A stretch of DNA of 64,000 nucleotides, from assembly GCF_019218745.1 (NCBI RefSeq), contig NZ_JAHUXA010000001.1, forward strand, positions 868,001 through 932,000. The letters are read 5' to 3'. This document shows positions 9,537 through 20,071 of this stretch, piece after piece. Within the stretch, counting starts at the first letter, position 1. The number at the start of each line of letters is the position of its first letter. This DNA comes from Enterobacter sp. ENT03. Its GTDB lineage: Bacteria; Pseudomonadota; Gammaproteobacteria; Enterobacterales; Enterobacteriaceae. The notes beneath the pieces were generated by a model. That model was given only the letters and a program-made list of their open reading frames with translations. It was not told where the DNA came from and did no database searches. Both the position numbers and the translations under genes were made by a program.

Positions 9537-10261
9537 TGATTTCCCTGAAAAACGTTTCAAAATGGTATGGTCACTTTCAGGTGCTGACCGACTGCTCCAC
9601 CACGGTTAAAAAAGGTGAAGTAGTGGTAGTGTGCGGCCCGTCCGGCTCCGGAAAGTCGACGCTGATCAAAACCGTCAACGGTCTTGAGCCGGTGCAGAAA
9701 GGTGAGATTGTGGTTAACGGGACGACCGTAACCGACAAAAAAACCAATCTGGCGGCGCTGCGCTCCCATGTCGGCATGGTGTTCCAGCATTTCGAGCTGT
9801 TCCCGCACCTGTCGATCATCGAAAACCTGACGCTGGCGCAGGTCAAAGTGCTCAAGCGCGACAAAGTCGCTGCCCGTGATAAAGCCAGCAAACTGCTGGA
9901 GCGTGTTGGCCTGTCGGCACATGCCACCAAATTCCCGGCTCAGCTGTCCGGCGGCCAGCAGCAGCGTGTGGCTATTGCGCGCGCGCTCTGTATGGATCCG
10001 GTGGCGATGCTGTTTGACGAACCCACCTCGGCACTGGATCCGGAGATGATCAACGAAGTGCTGGACGTGATGGTCGAACTGGCGCAGGAAGGCATGACCA
10101 TGATGGTGGTGACGCACGAAATGGGCTTTGCGCGTAAAGTTGCCAGCCGGGTGATCTTTATGGATGAAGGGAAAATCGTCGAGGATTCGCCGAAAGAGGA
10201 GTTCTTCGCGAATCCGGCGTCCGATCGCGCGAAAGATTTCCTCGCCAAAATCCTGCATTAA
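9536..10261 (+). CDS. gltL: glutamate/aspartate ABC transporter ATPase GltL
   Basis: ATP-hydrolysing subunit of the GltIJKL importer, 241 aa. Walker A is GPSGSGKST (about 35-43), the signature is LSGGQQQR (about 137-144), Walker B is [11 protein letters not shown] (about 158-168) and the switch histidine is in [10 protein letters not shown] polar-amino-acid (PAAT) ATPase by overall sequence. It overlaps gltK by one base. An imperfectly placed hairpin follows at 10269. Confidence 0.97.
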   Translation: MISLKNVSKWYGHFQVLTDCSTTVKKGEVVVVCGPSGSGKSTLIKTVNGLEPVQKGEIVVNGTTVTDKKTNLAALRSHVGMVFQHFELFPHLSIIENLTLAQVKVLKRDKVAARDKASKLLERVGLSAHATKFPAQLSGGQQQRVAIARALCMDPVAMLFDEPTSALDPEMINEVLDVMVELAQEGMTMMVVTHEMGFARKVASRVIFMDEGKIVEDSPKEEFFANPASDRAKDFLAKILH

Positions 10262-10268
10262 TCCTTCC

Positions 10269-10293
10269 GGCGCGCAGAACATATCTGCGCGCC
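10269..10293 (+). terminator. hairpin after gltL
   Basis: Perfect 10-bp stem GGCGCGCAGA/TCTGCGCGCC (10269-10278 with 10284-10293), 5-nt loop. The T-run (GTTTT) starts only 8 nt later, so it may stabilise the 3' end rather than terminate efficiently. Confidence 0.5.
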
Positions 10294-10378
10294 GCTTCAC
10301 GTTTTATACCCGCCTCTGTCGTCTGCCTTGCGGTGACACGTTACCCTTGTCACAAAACATCACGTATAAGGAACACCA

Positions 10379-11317
10379 ATGGCACTGCCCATAATAATTG
10401 ATTGCGATCCGGGTCATGATGACGCCATCGCCCTCGTGCTCGCCCTTGCCTCCCCGGAACTCGACGTCAAAGCCGTCACCTCGTCAGCCGGAAACCAGAC
10501 GCCGGACAAAACGCTCAATAATGTGCTGCGTATGCTGACGCTGCTTAAACGCAGCGATATTCCCGTCGCTGGTGGCGCGCTGAAGCCGCTGATGCGCGAG
10601 CTTATCATCGCCGATAACGTTCACGGCGACAGCGGTCTTGATGGCCCGACGTTGCCGGTCGCCGGTTTTGCGCCACAACCATGCACCGCTGTTGAGCTAA
10701 TGGCGAAAACCCTGCGCGAGAGCACCAGGCCGGTCACGCTGGTGGCAACCGGGCCACAGACCAACGTGGCGCTGCTGCTAAACAGCCATCCGGAACTGCA
10801 TGAAAAAATCGCGCGTATTGTGATCATGGGCGGTGCGATGGCTCCGGGTAACTGGACGCCCGCCGCCGAATTCAATATTTATGTCGATCCGGAAGCGGCA
10901 GAAATCGTTTTTCAGTCCGGTATTCCGGTGGTGATGGCCGGACTGGATGTCACCCATAAAGCGCAGATCCACGCCGCCGATGTGGCGCGTTTTCGTGCCA
11001 TCGGTAACCCGGTTGCCGTCATCGTGGCCGAGCTGCTCGACTTCTTTATGGAGTATCACAAACAGGAAAAATGGGGCTTTGTCGGTGCGCCGCTGCACGA
11101 TCCCTGCACCATCGCCTGGCTGCTGAAACCGGAAATCTTTACCACAGTGGAGCGCTGGGTCGGCGTGGAAACCCGCGGGCAGTACACCCAGGGCATGACG
11201 GTCGTGGATTACTATTTCCTGACCGGCAATACGCCGAATGCGACGGTGATGATGGATGTCGATCGCGGGGCGTTTGTGGATTTACTGGCCGAGCGGCTGG
11301 CGTTCTACGGGGAATGA
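10379..11317 (+). CDS. rihA: pyrimidine-specific ribonucleoside hydrolase RihA
   Basis: Cytosolic N-glycosidase that cleaves cytidine and uridine to ribose and base (salvage). 312 aa. The N-terminal calcium-binding signature DCDPGHDDA (about 8-16) is diagnostic of nucleoside hydrolases, with the catalytic region IMGGAM and a distal Asp in [12 protein letters not shown]. Start ATG follows AAGGAA. It stands alone between gltL and ybeL. The E. coli genes that lie between rihA and ybeL (ybeQ to hscC) are absent. An inverted repeat GTGACA-N9-TGTCAC (10333-10353) sits in its leader. Confidence 0.96.
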   Translation: MALPIIIDCDPGHDDAIALVLALASPELDVKAVTSSAGNQTPDKTLNNVLRMLTLLKRSDIPVAGGALKPLMRELIIADNVHGDSGLDGPTLPVAGFAPQPCTAVELMAKTLRESTRPVTLVATGPQTNVALLLNSHPELHEKIARIVIMGGAMAPGNWTPAAEFNIYVDPEAAEIVFQSGIPVVMAGLDVTHKAQIHAADVARFRAIGNPVAVIVAELLDFFMEYHKQEKWGFVGAPLHDPCTIAWLLKPEIFTTVERWVGVETRGQYTQGMTVVDYYFLTGNTPNATVMMDVDRGAFVDLLAERLAFYGE

Positions 11318-11325
11318 GGCGTGAT

Positions 11326-11354
11326 GGCCGGAGACGCCTGTGCGCCAGCCGGCC
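11326..11354. repeat. REP-like palindrome between convergent rihA and ybeL
   Basis: GGCCGG (11326-11331) pairs with CCGGCC (11349-11354) around a GCGCC-rich loop, REP-like in composition. It occupies the 44-bp gap between two convergent stop codons and could act as a transcription barrier for both. Confidence 0.5.
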
Positions 11355-11361
11355 TGAAAGA

Positions 11362-11844
11362 TTACGGCTCGAAGGGACGGCGCTGGAACTGATCATGACC
11401 GCACTTCGGACATAACGGCAGCACATCCGGGGTGTATACCGCGAGATGAAAATGGCACTTTTCACAGACTAAGTTACCCAGCCCCACGACTTCCCCGCTG
11501 TGATAAACCCCGTGGTGATTGAGATCGGAAAACACCTCCCGCCACTCCAGCTGGGTTTTGTCGGTAATGTCAGCCAGCTGCTGCCAGACGCTCTCTTTGA
11601 TCACCCGCATAAAAACACTGTCGGTCAGTTCGCCCTGGCTTTCCCCGTAGCTGCGGGCAAATTCTTCCAGATCGCGACGGATGGCGCGCAGCAACTCATC
11701 GATTTCGGTTCGCGTCAGCTCCCCGGTCTGGGTGGCGCGTAGTCTTGCCTGCTCCACAAGCGCATCGATGTCGCGCTCGCCGTTTTGCAGGCGTTCGGTC
11801 AGCGTGCCGACCAGTTCACGGTAGTATTGAGCAACCTTGTTCAT
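11362..11844 (-). CDS. ybeL: zinc-ribbon protein YbeL (DUF1451)
   Basis: 160-aa cytosolic protein of unknown function, the E. coli length. The first ~100 residues are charged and helical, with coiled-coil-like heptads. A C-terminal zinc ribbon follows with CEKC and CPKC knuckles (about 127-147). The family is conserved in gammaproteobacteria next to leuS. It is divergent from leuS with a 224-bp gap. No enzymatic motif is seen. Confidence 0.92.
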   Translation of the reverse strand: MNKVAQYYRELVGTLTERLQNGERDIDALVEQARLRATQTGELTRTEIDELLRAIRRDLEEFARSYGESQGELTDSVFMRVIKESVWQQLADITDKTQLEWREVFSDLNHHGVYHSGEVVGLGNLVCEKCHFHLAVYTPDVLPLCPKCGHDQFQRRPFEP

Positions 11845-12068
11845 CCTTTCGCCTCCGGGCTTAGTAACACCTTCTAATAATAGACGTTATTTCCGGCATA
11901 CTTTGCCTGCCGCCGCACAGAGTGTGTAAATTCCTGCAAGGATCGACGTCCCTCGTTTTATGCGAAAGGCTGTTTTGAGACGGGCGTTTGGGCTATGCTA
12001 TGCGGATCTGAGACATCACATCTAATGCTACGCTTGTAGCTGTATTGAAAACAGGATCACTGGCTGCC

Positions 12069-14651
12069 ATGCAAGAGCAATACCGCCCGGAAGAGATAGA
12101 ATCGAAAGTCCAGCAGCACTGGGACGAGAAGCGCACATTTGAAGTAACCGAAGACGAGAGCAAAGAGAAGTATTACTGCCTGTCGATGCTTCCCTATCCT
12201 TCTGGTCGACTACACATGGGCCACGTCCGTAACTACACCATCGGCGACGTTATTGCCCGTTACCAGCGTATGCTGGGCAAAAACGTCCTGCAGCCGATCG
12301 GCTGGGATGCTTTTGGCCTGCCGGCTGAAGGCGCGGCGGTAAAGAATAAAACCGCACCGGCCCCGTGGACGTACGACAACATCAATTACATGAAAAACCA
12401 GCTCAAAATGCTGGGCTTTGGTTATGACTGGAGCCGCGAGCTGGCGACCTGTACGCCGGAATACTATCGCTGGGAACAGCTGTTCTTCACTGAGCTGTAT
12501 AAAAAAGGCCTGGTCTATAAGAAAACCTCTGCGGTGAACTGGTGCCCGAACGACCAGACGGTGCTGGCGAACGAACAGGTTATCGACGGCTGCTGCTGGC
12601 GCTGCGATACCAAAGTTGAGCGTAAAGAGATCCCGCAGTGGTTCATTAAAATCACCGCCTACGCCGAAGAGCTGTTAAACGATCTGGATACCCTTGACCA
12701 CTGGCCAGACACCGTTAAAACCATGCAGCGTAACTGGATTGGTCGTTCCGAAGGCGTGGAAATCACCTTCAACGTAGAAAATTACGATCAGACGCTGACG
12801 GTTTACACCACCCGCCCGGACACCTTTATGGGTGCCACCTATCTGGCAGTGGCAGCCGGTCACCCGCTTGCGCAGAAAGCGGCAGAGAACAATCCAGACT
12901 TGGCTGCCTTTATCGACGAATGCCGCAACACCAAAGTGGCCGAAGCCGACATGGCGACCATGGAGAAGAAAGGCGTTGCTACCGGTTTCTACGCCACGCA
13001 CCCGCTGACGGGCGAAGCCATCCCGGTATGGGCCGCAAACTTCGTGCTGATGGAGTACGGTACCGGCGCAGTCATGGCCGTTCCGGGCCACGATCAGCGT
13101 GACTATGAATTTGCCACCAAATACGGCCTGACCATCAAGCCGGTTATTCTGAACGCAGACGGCAGCGAACCGGATCTGTCTGCACAGGCGCTGACGGAAA
13201 AAGGCACCCTGTTTAACTCTGGCGAATTCAGCGGTCTGAGCTTTGAAGAGGGTTTTAACGCCATTGCCGACAAGCTGACGGCGCTGGGCGTCGGCGAGCG
13301 TAAAGTGAACTATCGTCTGCGCGACTGGGGCGTTTCCCGTCAGCGTTACTGGGGCGCGCCGATCCCGATGGTGACCCTGGAAGACGGTACGGTGATCCCA
13401 ACCCCTGCCGATCAACTGCCGGTGATCCTGCCGGAAGATGTGGTCATGGATGGCATCACCAGCCCGATCAAAGCCGATCCGGAGTGGGCGAAAACCACCG
13501 TCAACGGTCTGCCTGCGCTGCGTGAAACCGATACCTTCGACACCTTTATGGAGTCGTCCTGGTACTATGCGCGCTACACCTGCCCGCAGCACACCGACGG
13601 CATGCTGGATCCGAAAGCCGCGAACTACTGGCTGCCGGTCGATATTTATATTGGTGGTATTGAACACGCCATCATGCACCTGCTCTATTTCCGCTTCTTC
13701 CACAAACTGATGCGCGACGCGGGTATGGTCACCTCCAGTGAACCGGCGAAGCAGTTACTGTGTCAGGGGATGGTGCTGGCGGATGCTTTCTACTACGTGG
13801 GCGCGAACGGCGAGCGTAACTGGGTTTCTCCAAAAGACGCCATCGTTGAGCGCGACGAGAAAGGCCGTATCGTGAAAGCGAAAGACGCCGACGGTCATGA
13901 GCTGGTGTATACCGGCATGAGCAAAATGTCCAAGTCGAAAAACAACGGTATCGACCCGCAGGAAATGGTTGAACGTTATGGCGCGGACACCGTACGTCTG
14001 TTTATGATGTTCGCCTCTCCGGCAGACATGACGCTGGAATGGCAGGAATCCGGCGTGGAAGGTGCGAACCGCTTCCTGAAACGCGTCTGGAAACTGGTAT
14101 ACGAGCATACCTCACAGGGTGAGGTTGCTCCGCTGGATGTGGCAAGCCTGAGCGACGATCAGAAAGCGCTGCGTCGTGATGTGCATAAAACCATTGCTAA
14201 AGTGACCGATGATATTGGTCGCCGTCAGACCTTCAATACCGCAATTGCGGCTATTATGGAACTGATGAACAAGCTGGCGAAAGCGCCGCTGGACGGCGAG
14301 CAGGATCGCGCTCTGATGCAGGAAGCACTGCTGGCAGTGGTGCGTATGCTGAACCCGTTCACGCCGCACGCCTGCTTCACGCTGTGGCAGGAACTGCATG
14401 GCGAAGGCGATATTGATAATGCGCCGTGGCCGCAGGCTGACGAAAACGCGATGGTGGAAGATTCCACCTTAGTGGTTGTGCAGGTCAACGGCAAAGTCCG
14501 CGGTAAAATTACCGTACCTGTCGATGTGACTGAACAACAGGTTCGCGAACGCGCGGGTCAGGAACATCTGGTCGCGAAATATCTTGAGGGCGTTACCGTG
14601 CGTAAAGTGATTTATGTTCCGGGCAAACTGCTCAATCTGGTCGTTGGCTAA
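12069..14651 (+). CDS. leuS: leucyl-tRNA synthetase LeuS
   Basis: Class I aminoacyl-tRNA synthetase charging tRNA-Leu, 860 aa as in E. coli. The HIGH-type motif is HMGH (about 49-52), a CP1 editing domain follows (about 225-415, including [15 protein letters not shown]), the second-half motif is KMSKS (about 619-623), and an anticodon-binding and C-terminal domain ends the protein. The zinc-binding segment has CPND and CCWRC. The frame is open up to 12045, but the conserved N-terminus [11 protein letters not shown] fixes the ATG at 12069. First gene of leuS-lptE-holA-nadD. Confidence 0.98.
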   Translation: MQEQYRPEEIESKVQQHWDEKRTFEVTEDESKEKYYCLSMLPYPSGRLHMGHVRNYTIGDVIARYQRMLGKNVLQPIGWDAFGLPAEGAAVKNKTAPAPWTYDNINYMKNQLKMLGFGYDWSRELATCTPEYYRWEQLFFTELYKKGLVYKKTSAVNWCPNDQTVLANEQVIDGCCWRCDTKVERKEIPQWFIKITAYAEELLNDLDTLDHWPDTVKTMQRNWIGRSEGVEITFNVENYDQTLTVYTTRPDTFMGATYLAVAAGHPLAQKAAENNPDLAAFIDECRNTKVAEADMATMEKKGVATGFYATHPLTGEAIPVWAANFVLMEYGTGAVMAVPGHDQRDYEFATKYGLTIKPVILNADGSEPDLSAQALTEKGTLFNSGEFSGLSFEEGFNAIADKLTALGVGERKVNYRLRDWGVSRQRYWGAPIPMVTLEDGTVIPTPADQLPVILPEDVVMDGITSPIKADPEWAKTTVNGLPALRETDTFDTFMESSWYYARYTCPQHTDGMLDPKAANYWLPVDIYIGGIEHAIMHLLYFRFFHKLMRDAGMVTSSEPAKQLLCQGMVLADAFYYVGANGERNWVSPKDAIVERDEKGRIVKAKDADGHELVYTGMSKMSKSKNNGIDPQEMVERYGADTVRLFMMFASPADMTLEWQESGVEGANRFLKRVWKLVYEHTSQGEVAPLDVASLSDDQKALRRDVHKTIAKVTDDIGRRQTFNTAIAAIMELMNKLAKAPLDGEQDRALMQEALLAVVRMLNPFTPHACFTLWQELHGEGDIDNAPWPQADENAMVEDSTLVVVQVNGKVRGKITVPVDVTEQQVRERAGQEHLVAKYLEGVTVRKVIYVPGKLLNLVVG

Positions 14652-14665
14652 GCGCGGGAGGAAGC

Positions 14666-15232
14666 GTGCGATATCTGGCAACAGTATTACTTTCTCTGGC
14701 GGTGCTCGTCACCGCCGGATGCGGCTGGCATTTACGGAATTCCACCCAGGTTCCTGCCGAAATGAAAACCATCATTTTCGATTCCGGGGATCCTTATGGT
14801 CCGTTAAGCCGGGCGGTACGTACTCAGTTGCGTCTTAACGGTGTTGAAGTAGCCGATAAAGACTCGACGCGTCAGGACATTCCGTCACTGCGTCTTGGCG
14901 GAGCCACGGTGACGAAGGATACGGCCTCGATTTTCCAGAATGGACGCACGGCGGAATATCAGATGGTGATGAGCGTATCGGCAACGGTGATGATCCCAGG
15001 TCAGGGTATTTATCCGCTGAACACCAAGGTTTATCGTTCTTTCTTCGATAACCCGCAAAATGCGCTGGCAAAAGATGCCGAGCAATCCATCATCATCCAG
15101 GAAATGTACGACAAGGCGGCGGAACAGCTGATCCGTAAGCTGCCGAGCGTGCCTGCCGCCAGCAAAGATGCCGATGTGGTCGTCACAACGCCTGATGTGG
15201 CGCCCAGTGCCCCAACATCTTTAGGTAACTGA
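14666..15232 (+). CDS. lptE: LPS-assembly lipoprotein LptE
   Basis: Outer-membrane lipoprotein that plugs the LptD barrel and helps deliver LPS to the cell surface. 188 aa. The signal peptide has lipobox VTAGC (acylated Cys19), followed by the two-layer alpha/beta fold and a low-complexity Val/Thr/Pro/Ser tail. The start is GTG at 14666 behind GGGAGG. The tail is a few residues shorter than in E. coli. Its stop overlaps the holA ATG (TGATG). Confidence 0.96.
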   Translation: MRYLATVLLSLAVLVTAGCGWHLRNSTQVPAEMKTIIFDSGDPYGPLSRAVRTQLRLNGVEVADKDSTRQDIPSLRLGGATVTKDTASIFQNGRTAEYQMVMSVSATVMIPGQGIYPLNTKVYRSFFDNPQNALAKDAEQSIIIQEMYDKAAEQLIRKLPSVPAASKDADVVVTTPDVAPSAPTSLGN

Positions 15233-16263
15233 TGCTGAAGCTGTACCCTGAACAACTCCGCGCGCAGCTCAATGAAGGGCTGCGCGCGGCGTATCTGCTA
15301 CTTGGTAATGATCCGCTGTTATTGCAGGAAAGTCAGGATCTGGTGCGCGCTGCGGCGGTCGCCCAGGGATTTGATGAACATCACAGCGTAACCATTGATG
15401 CCAGCACCGACTGGTCTACCCTCTTTTCGCTGTGCCAGGCCATGAGCCTGTTTGCCAGCCGTCAGACGCTGCTATTACAGCTTCCCGACAACGGCCCCAA
15501 CGCCGCCATCAATGAACAGCTCGCCACGCTGGTCAGCCTGCTGCATGACGATCTGCTGCTAATGGTGCGGGGCAACAAACTGACCAAAGCGCAGGAAAAT
15601 GCCGCGTGGTTTACCGCGCTGGCGGATCGTTCAGTTACGGTCACCTGTCAGACGCCGGAGCAGGCGCAGCTGCCCCGCTGGGTAGCGAACCGCGCCAAAC
15701 AGCATAATCTTCAGCTTGATGACGCCGCCAGCCAGCTGCTCTGCTATTGCTACGAAGGCAACCTGCTGGCGCTGGCGCAGGCACTGGATCGTCTGGCGCT
15801 GCTGTGGCCTGACGGCAAACTGACGCTGCCGCGCGTAGAACAGGCGGTGAATGACGCGGCGCACTTTACGCCGTTTCACTGGGTGGATACGCTGCTCGCC
15901 GGGAAGAGCAAACGTGCGCTGCATATTCTCCAGCAGTTGCGGCTTGAAGGCTGCGAGCCGGTGATCCTGCTGCGGACGCTGCAACGGGAACTGCTGCTGC
16001 TGGTGACGTTAAAGCGTCAGTCGGCCAGCACGCCGTTGCGTACGTTATTTGATAAACATCGTGTCTGGCAGAACCGCCGCGCGGTGACTACCGACGCGCT
16101 GAACCGGCTCAGTAATGAGCAGTTGCGTCATGCGGTCCATCTGCTCTCGCGCACCGAATTAACGGTGAAGCAGGACTACGGACAATCGGTCTGGGCGGAG
16201 CTGGAAGGGCTTTCTCTGCTACTCTGTCATAAAGCACTGGCCGATATTTTTATAGATGGTTGA
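15232..16263 (+). CDS. holA: DNA polymerase III subunit delta HolA
   Basis: Delta subunit of the clamp loader, which opens the beta clamp. 343 aa, the E. coli length. The beta-interaction element with hydrophobic residues near 65-75 ([16 protein letters not shown] region) is recognisable. Being an AAA+-fold protein without ATPase activity, it lacks a Walker A motif, as expected. It overlaps lptE by one base and is almost contiguous with nadD. Confidence 0.96.
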   Translation: MLKLYPEQLRAQLNEGLRAAYLLLGNDPLLLQESQDLVRAAAVAQGFDEHHSVTIDASTDWSTLFSLCQAMSLFASRQTLLLQLPDNGPNAAINEQLATLVSLLHDDLLLMVRGNKLTKAQENAAWFTALADRSVTVTCQTPEQAQLPRWVANRAKQHNLQLDDAASQLLCYCYEGNLLALAQALDRLALLWPDGKLTLPRVEQAVNDAAHFTPFHWVDTLLAGKSKRALHILQQLRLEGCEPVILLRTLQRELLLLVTLKRQSASTPLRTLFDKHRVWQNRRAVTTDALNRLSNEQLRHAVHLLSRTELTVKQDYGQSVWAELEGLSLLLCHKALADIFIDG

Positions 16264-16264
16264 G

Positions 16265-16906
16265 ATGAATCAGTTACAGGCACTGTTTGGCGGCACCTTC
16301 GATCCGGTTCATTACGGGCATCTTAAGCCCGTGGAAGCGCTGGCGAACCTGATCGGTCTGTCGCGCGTCATTATCATGCCGAATAACGTGCCGCCGCATC
16401 GCCCGCAGCCGGAAGCCAGTGCACTGCAACGTAAGACGATGATCCAGCGGGCCATTGCCGATAAGCCGCTGTTTACGCTGGATGAGCGGGAACTGCAACG
16501 CGACACGCCCTCCTGGTCATCGCAGACCCTGCAGGCGTGGCGCGAAGAACAAGGCCCGACGCGGCCGCTGGCTTTTATTATCGGTCAGGATTCCCTGCTC
16601 TCTTTCCCGACCTGGCATCGCTATGAAACCATCCTCGATAACTGCCATTTACTGGTCTGCCGTCGTCCCGGCTATCCGCAGCAGATGGCGGACGAGACAC
16701 ATCAGCAGTGGCTGGAGCAGCATCTGACGCACCGTATCGACGATCTGCATGCCCTGCCCGCCGGAAAGATTTTCCTCGCGGAAACGCCGTGGCTGAATAT
16801 CTCCGCCACGCTGATCCGCGAGCGGCTGTCCCGCGGCGAAGCCTGCGACGATTTGCTGCCGGAAAGCGTGCTGGATTACATCACAGAGCAGGGTCTGTAT
16901 CGTTAA
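16265..16906 (+). CDS. nadD: nicotinate-nucleotide adenylyltransferase NadD
   Basis: Converts nicotinate mononucleotide to deamido-NAD, an essential step of NAD synthesis. 213 aa as in E. coli. The nucleotidyltransferase signature [11 protein letters not shown] (about 9-19) is followed by IIGQDSL and a C-terminal ISATxIRER motif (SATLIRERL, about 180-188). I chose the ATG at 16265 ([10 protein letters not shown]), one base after the holA stop, over an in-frame ATG at 16256 that would lie inside holA. Confidence 0.97.
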   Translation: MNQLQALFGGTFDPVHYGHLKPVEALANLIGLSRVIIMPNNVPPHRPQPEASALQRKTMIQRAIADKPLFTLDERELQRDTPSWSSQTLQAWREEQGPTRPLAFIIGQDSLLSFPTWHRYETILDNCHLLVCRRPGYPQQMADETHQQWLEQHLTHRIDDLHALPAGKIFLAETPWLNISATLIRERLSRGEACDDLLPESVLDYITEQGLYR

Positions 16907-16908
16907 GC

Positions 16909-16928
16909 ACCGCCCGCAACGGGGCGGT
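16909..16928 (+). terminator. hairpin after nadD
   Basis: ACCGCCC (16909-16915) pairs with GGGCGGT (16922-16928). The downstream T-rich stretch (TTGTTTTCTTCTT) starts 7 nt later, so termination is plausible but not certain. Confidence 0.4.
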
Positions 16929-16932
16929 CAAC

Positions 16933-17104
16933 CGATTGTTTTCTTCTTCACTCTGCACCGCCACGCGGCTAAAGATGCCTGCTGCCTCGCTGTGGCATTT
17001 CCGCGTTGAACAGGGGGGCGTGGCGCGCTATCGATTGTAATGAGGATTTTGCCACCCTGAGCGTGCTAAACAGCCGTTCGGCCTGGCAACCAGGCGCCGG
17101 ATAA
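16933..17104 (+). pseudogene. cobC: cobC remnant (alpha-ribazole phosphatase C-terminus, truncated and frameshifted)
   Basis: Translation from about 16933 gives SSLCTATRLKMPAASLWHF and RVEQGG. After a +1 shift at the six-G run 17013-17018 the frame reads WRAIDCNEDFATLSVLNSRS and then stops at TAA 17102-17104. These pieces line up with the C-terminal ~50 residues of E. coli CobC (MPAEAMWHFRVDQG, FATLRVLNSR). The N-terminal three quarters, including the histidine-phosphatase RHG motif, are gone. Location between nadD and rsfS is the same as cobC in E. coli. Confidence 0.8.
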
Positions 17105-17289
17105 TCGTCCAGCGCGTCATTCCATGATTGACACGCCCGGCAAGGCTGTTATCCTCCGCTGCCGGACTTGCCCCGCCATGCAAAATCTTACAGAAATTGT
17201 TTTACAAAAATGGCGATGCAATCTCCTGCCGTGGGTGGGATGATAGCCCACTTTCAAAAATCTTACTGGCGGCATGTGTCCCGCCAGAA

Positions 17290-17311
17290 TGACAGTTCAG
17301 TTATACTGTCA
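17290..17311 (+). promoter_or_regulatory. 22-bp palindrome over a -10-like element ahead of rsfS
   Basis: TGACAGT (17290-17296) and ACTGTCA (17305-17311) are perfect inverted repeats with an 8-nt spacer. TATACT (17302-17307) overlaps the right arm and is a good -10, about 46 nt ahead of the rsfS start. I cannot name the protein that would bind. Confidence 0.4.
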
Positions 17312-17326
17312 TACCTTCATTAATGA

Positions 17327-17671
<345 letters not shown>

Positions 17672-17674
17672 TGC

Positions 17675-18142
17675 GTGAAGCTGCAACTGGTCGCCGTCGG
17701 CACCAAAATGCCGGACTGGGTACAAACCGGCTTTACTGAATATCTGCGTCGTTTTCCGAAGGACATGCCGTTCGAGCTGGTTGAAATTCCGGCCGGAAAA
17801 CGCGGTAAGAACGCCGATATCAAACGCATTCTCGATAAAGAGGGTGAGTTAATGCTGGCTGCGGCTGGCAAAAACCGCATTGTCACCCTCGATATTCCAG
17901 GCAGACCCTGGGATACGCCGCAACTGGCTCATGAACTGGAACGCTGGAAGCAGGACGGCCGCGACGTCAGCTTGCTTATCGGCGGGCCAGAAGGGTTATC
18001 CCCCGCCTGTAAAGCGGCAGCTGAACAAAGTTGGTCCCTCTCTGCACTGACGCTCCCCCACCCGCTGGTTCGGGTCCTGGTGGCTGAAAGTCTCTATCGT
18101 GCATGGAGCATTACTACCAACCATCCTTATCACCGAGAGTAA
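17675..18142 (+). CDS. rlmH: 23S rRNA (pseudouridine1915-N3)-methyltransferase RlmH
   Basis: SPOUT-class methyltransferase that methylates pseudouridine 1915 in helix 69 of 23S rRNA, acting on 70S ribosomes. 155 aa, the family's fixed length. The SAM-binding knot region [11 protein letters not shown] (about 100-110) and the C-terminal [13 protein letters not shown] are conserved. Start GTG at 17675, immediately after rsfS, so both are likely translated from one message. Confidence 0.97.
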   Translation: MKLQLVAVGTKMPDWVQTGFTEYLRRFPKDMPFELVEIPAGKRGKNADIKRILDKEGELMLAAAGKNRIVTLDIPGRPWDTPQLAHELERWKQDGRDVSLLIGGPEGLSPACKAAAEQSWSLSALTLPHPLVRVLVAESLYRAWSITTNHPYHRE

Positions 18143-18167
18143 TGAGACCAGGTAGATTACGCAGCGG

Positions 18168-20069
18168 ATGAAATTACAGAATTCTTTTCGCGATTATACG
18201 GCTGAGTCCGCGCTGTTCGTGCGCCGGGCAGTGGTCGCCTTTACGGGGATTTTGCTGCTTTCTGGTGTCCTGATCGCCAACCTTTATAATCTGCAAATTG
18301 TCCGTCATACCGACTACCAGACGCGCTCTAACGAAAACCGCATAAAACTGGTGCCTATCGCCCCCAGTCGCGGCATTATTTACGATCGTAATGGCATCCC
18401 CCTGGCGCTCAACCGCACCATTTATCAGGTGGAGATGATGCCGGAAAAAGTCGATAACGTGCAGCAGACGCTGGATGCGCTGCGTGGCGTCGTCGATCTG
18501 ACCGATGAAGACATCGCCAACTTTAAAAAAGAGCGCGCCCGCTCGCACCGCTTTACCTCTATCCCGGTGAAATCAAACCTCTCGGAAGTGCAGGTCGCGC
18601 GCTTTGCCGTTAACCAGTACCGTTTTCCTGGCGTCGAAGTCAAAGGTTATAAACGCCGCTATTACCCCTATGGATCTGCCCTCACTCATGTGATTGGCTA
18701 TGTGTCCAAAATCAACGACAGCGATGTCAAGCGCCTCGATAAAGACGGCAAGCTGGCTAACTACGCCGCGACTCATGACATCGGTAAACAGGGTATCGAA
18801 CGTTATTACGAAGACGTTTTGCACGGGCAAACCGGTTACGAAGAGGTTGAGGTGAACAACCGTGGCCGCGTGATCCGCCAGCTCAAGGAAGTGCCGCCGC
18901 AGGCCGGGCATGACATCACCCTGACGCTGGATCTGAAGTTACAGAGCTATATCGAAACCCTGCTGGCAGGCAGTCGTGCGGCAGTGGTAGTGACCGATCC
19001 ACGCACCGGTGGCATTCTGGCGCTGGTTTCCATGCCGAGCTATAACCCGAATTTATTCGTCGACGGCATCTCCAGCAAAGATTACAGCGCACTGCTTAAT
19101 GATCCGAATACCCCGCTGGTCAACCGTGCCACCCAGGGCGTGTATCCCCCGGCATCGACGGTTAAACCTTATGTGGCGGTATCCGCCCTAAGTGCAGGGG
19201 TGATCACCCGCAATACCAGCCTGTTTGACCCCGGCTGGTGGCAGCTGCCTGGCTCCGAGAAGCGTTATCGCGACTGGAAAAAGTGGGGCCATGGTCATCT
19301 GAACATCACTAAATCGCTGGAAGAATCCGCGGATACCTTCTTTTATCAGGTCGCCTATGACATGGGTATCGACCGCCTGTCCGAGTGGATGAGCAAGTTC
19401 GGCTACGGCAAATATACCGGTATTGATCTCTCTGAAGAGCGTTCCGGCAATATGCCGACCCGCGAATGGAAGCTGAAGCGCTTTAAAAAACCGTGGTATC
19501 AGGGTGATACCATTCCGGTGGGAATCGGCCAGGGTTACTGGACAGCGACGCCGATCCAGATGAACAAAGCAATGATGATCCTGATTAACGACGGCGTGGT
19601 CAAAGTCCCGCATCTGTTAATGAGTACGCTGGAAAATGGTCAGCAGGTGCCGTGGAAACAGCCGGAACAGCCGCCGGTAGGCGATATTCATTCCGGTTAC
19701 TGGGAAATCGCCAAAGACGGTATGTATGGCGTGGCGAACCGCCCCAACGGCACCGGACATAAGTACTTCGCCAATGCTCCGTACAAAGTGGCGGCAAAAT
19801 CCGGTACCGCGCAGGTCTTCGGCCTGAAGGCGAATGAAACCTATAACGCGCACAAAATTGCTGAACGTCTGCGTGACCACAAACTGATGACGGCCTTTGC
19901 GCCGTACGATAACCCCCAGGTCGCGGTGGCGATTATTCTGGAGAACGGCGGCGCCGGCCCTGCGGTCGGTACCATCATGCGCCAGATCCTCGACCACATA
20001 ATGCTGGGCGATAACAATACCGAATTGCCTGCTGAAAACCCGGCAACCGCGGCAGCAGAGGACCAATAA
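18168..20069 (+). CDS. mrdA: penicillin-binding protein 2 (peptidoglycan DD-transpeptidase MrdA)
   Basis: Class B transpeptidase of the rod complex (elongasome), working with RodA. 633 aa as in E. coli. An N-terminal membrane anchor (about 20-43) is followed by the pedestal domain and the transpeptidase domain with STVK (active Ser near 330), SAD (about 387) and KSG (about 544). The residue before the active serine is Ala (PPAST) where E. coli has Gly. It is 2 nt upstream of mrdB. Located between rlmH and mrdB as in E. coli. Confidence 0.97.
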   Translation: MKLQNSFRDYTAESALFVRRAVVAFTGILLLSGVLIANLYNLQIVRHTDYQTRSNENRIKLVPIAPSRGIIYDRNGIPLALNRTIYQVEMMPEKVDNVQQTLDALRGVVDLTDEDIANFKKERARSHRFTSIPVKSNLSEVQVARFAVNQYRFPGVEVKGYKRRYYPYGSALTHVIGYVSKINDSDVKRLDKDGKLANYAATHDIGKQGIERYYEDVLHGQTGYEEVEVNNRGRVIRQLKEVPPQAGHDITLTLDLKLQSYIETLLAGSRAAVVVTDPRTGGILALVSMPSYNPNLFVDGISSKDYSALLNDPNTPLVNRATQGVYPPASTVKPYVAVSALSAGVITRNTSLFDPGWWQLPGSEKRYRDWKKWGHGHLNITKSLEESADTFFYQVAYDMGIDRLSEWMSKFGYGKYTGIDLSEERSGNMPTREWKLKRFKKPWYQGDTIPVGIGQGYWTATPIQMNKAMMILINDGVVKVPHLLMSTLENGQQVPWKQPEQPPVGDIHSGYWEIAKDGMYGVANRPNGTGHKYFANAPYKVAAKSGTAQVFGLKANETYNAHKIAERLRDHKLMTAFAPYDNPQVAVAIILENGGAGPAVGTIMRQILDHIMLGDNNTELPAENPATAAAEDQ

Positions 20070-20071
20070 TC

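Noticed and set aside
8122-10261. Assignment of gltJKL to glutamine (glnPQ) transport
   Set aside because: Similar PAAT proteins, but GltI sequence, gene order and lengths match the glutamate/aspartate system beside lnt and rihA.
12675-13703. 342-codon open frame on the minus strand opposite leuS
   Set aside because: Lies wholly antisense to a highly conserved gene, has no ribosome site or recognisable domain, and reflects the codon bias of leuS in a high-GC genome.
16708-17040. 110-codon frame overlapping the end of nadD
   Set aside because: The first part is a shadow of nadD. Only the C-terminal portion is meaningful, as the cobC remnant; there is no real hybrid gene.
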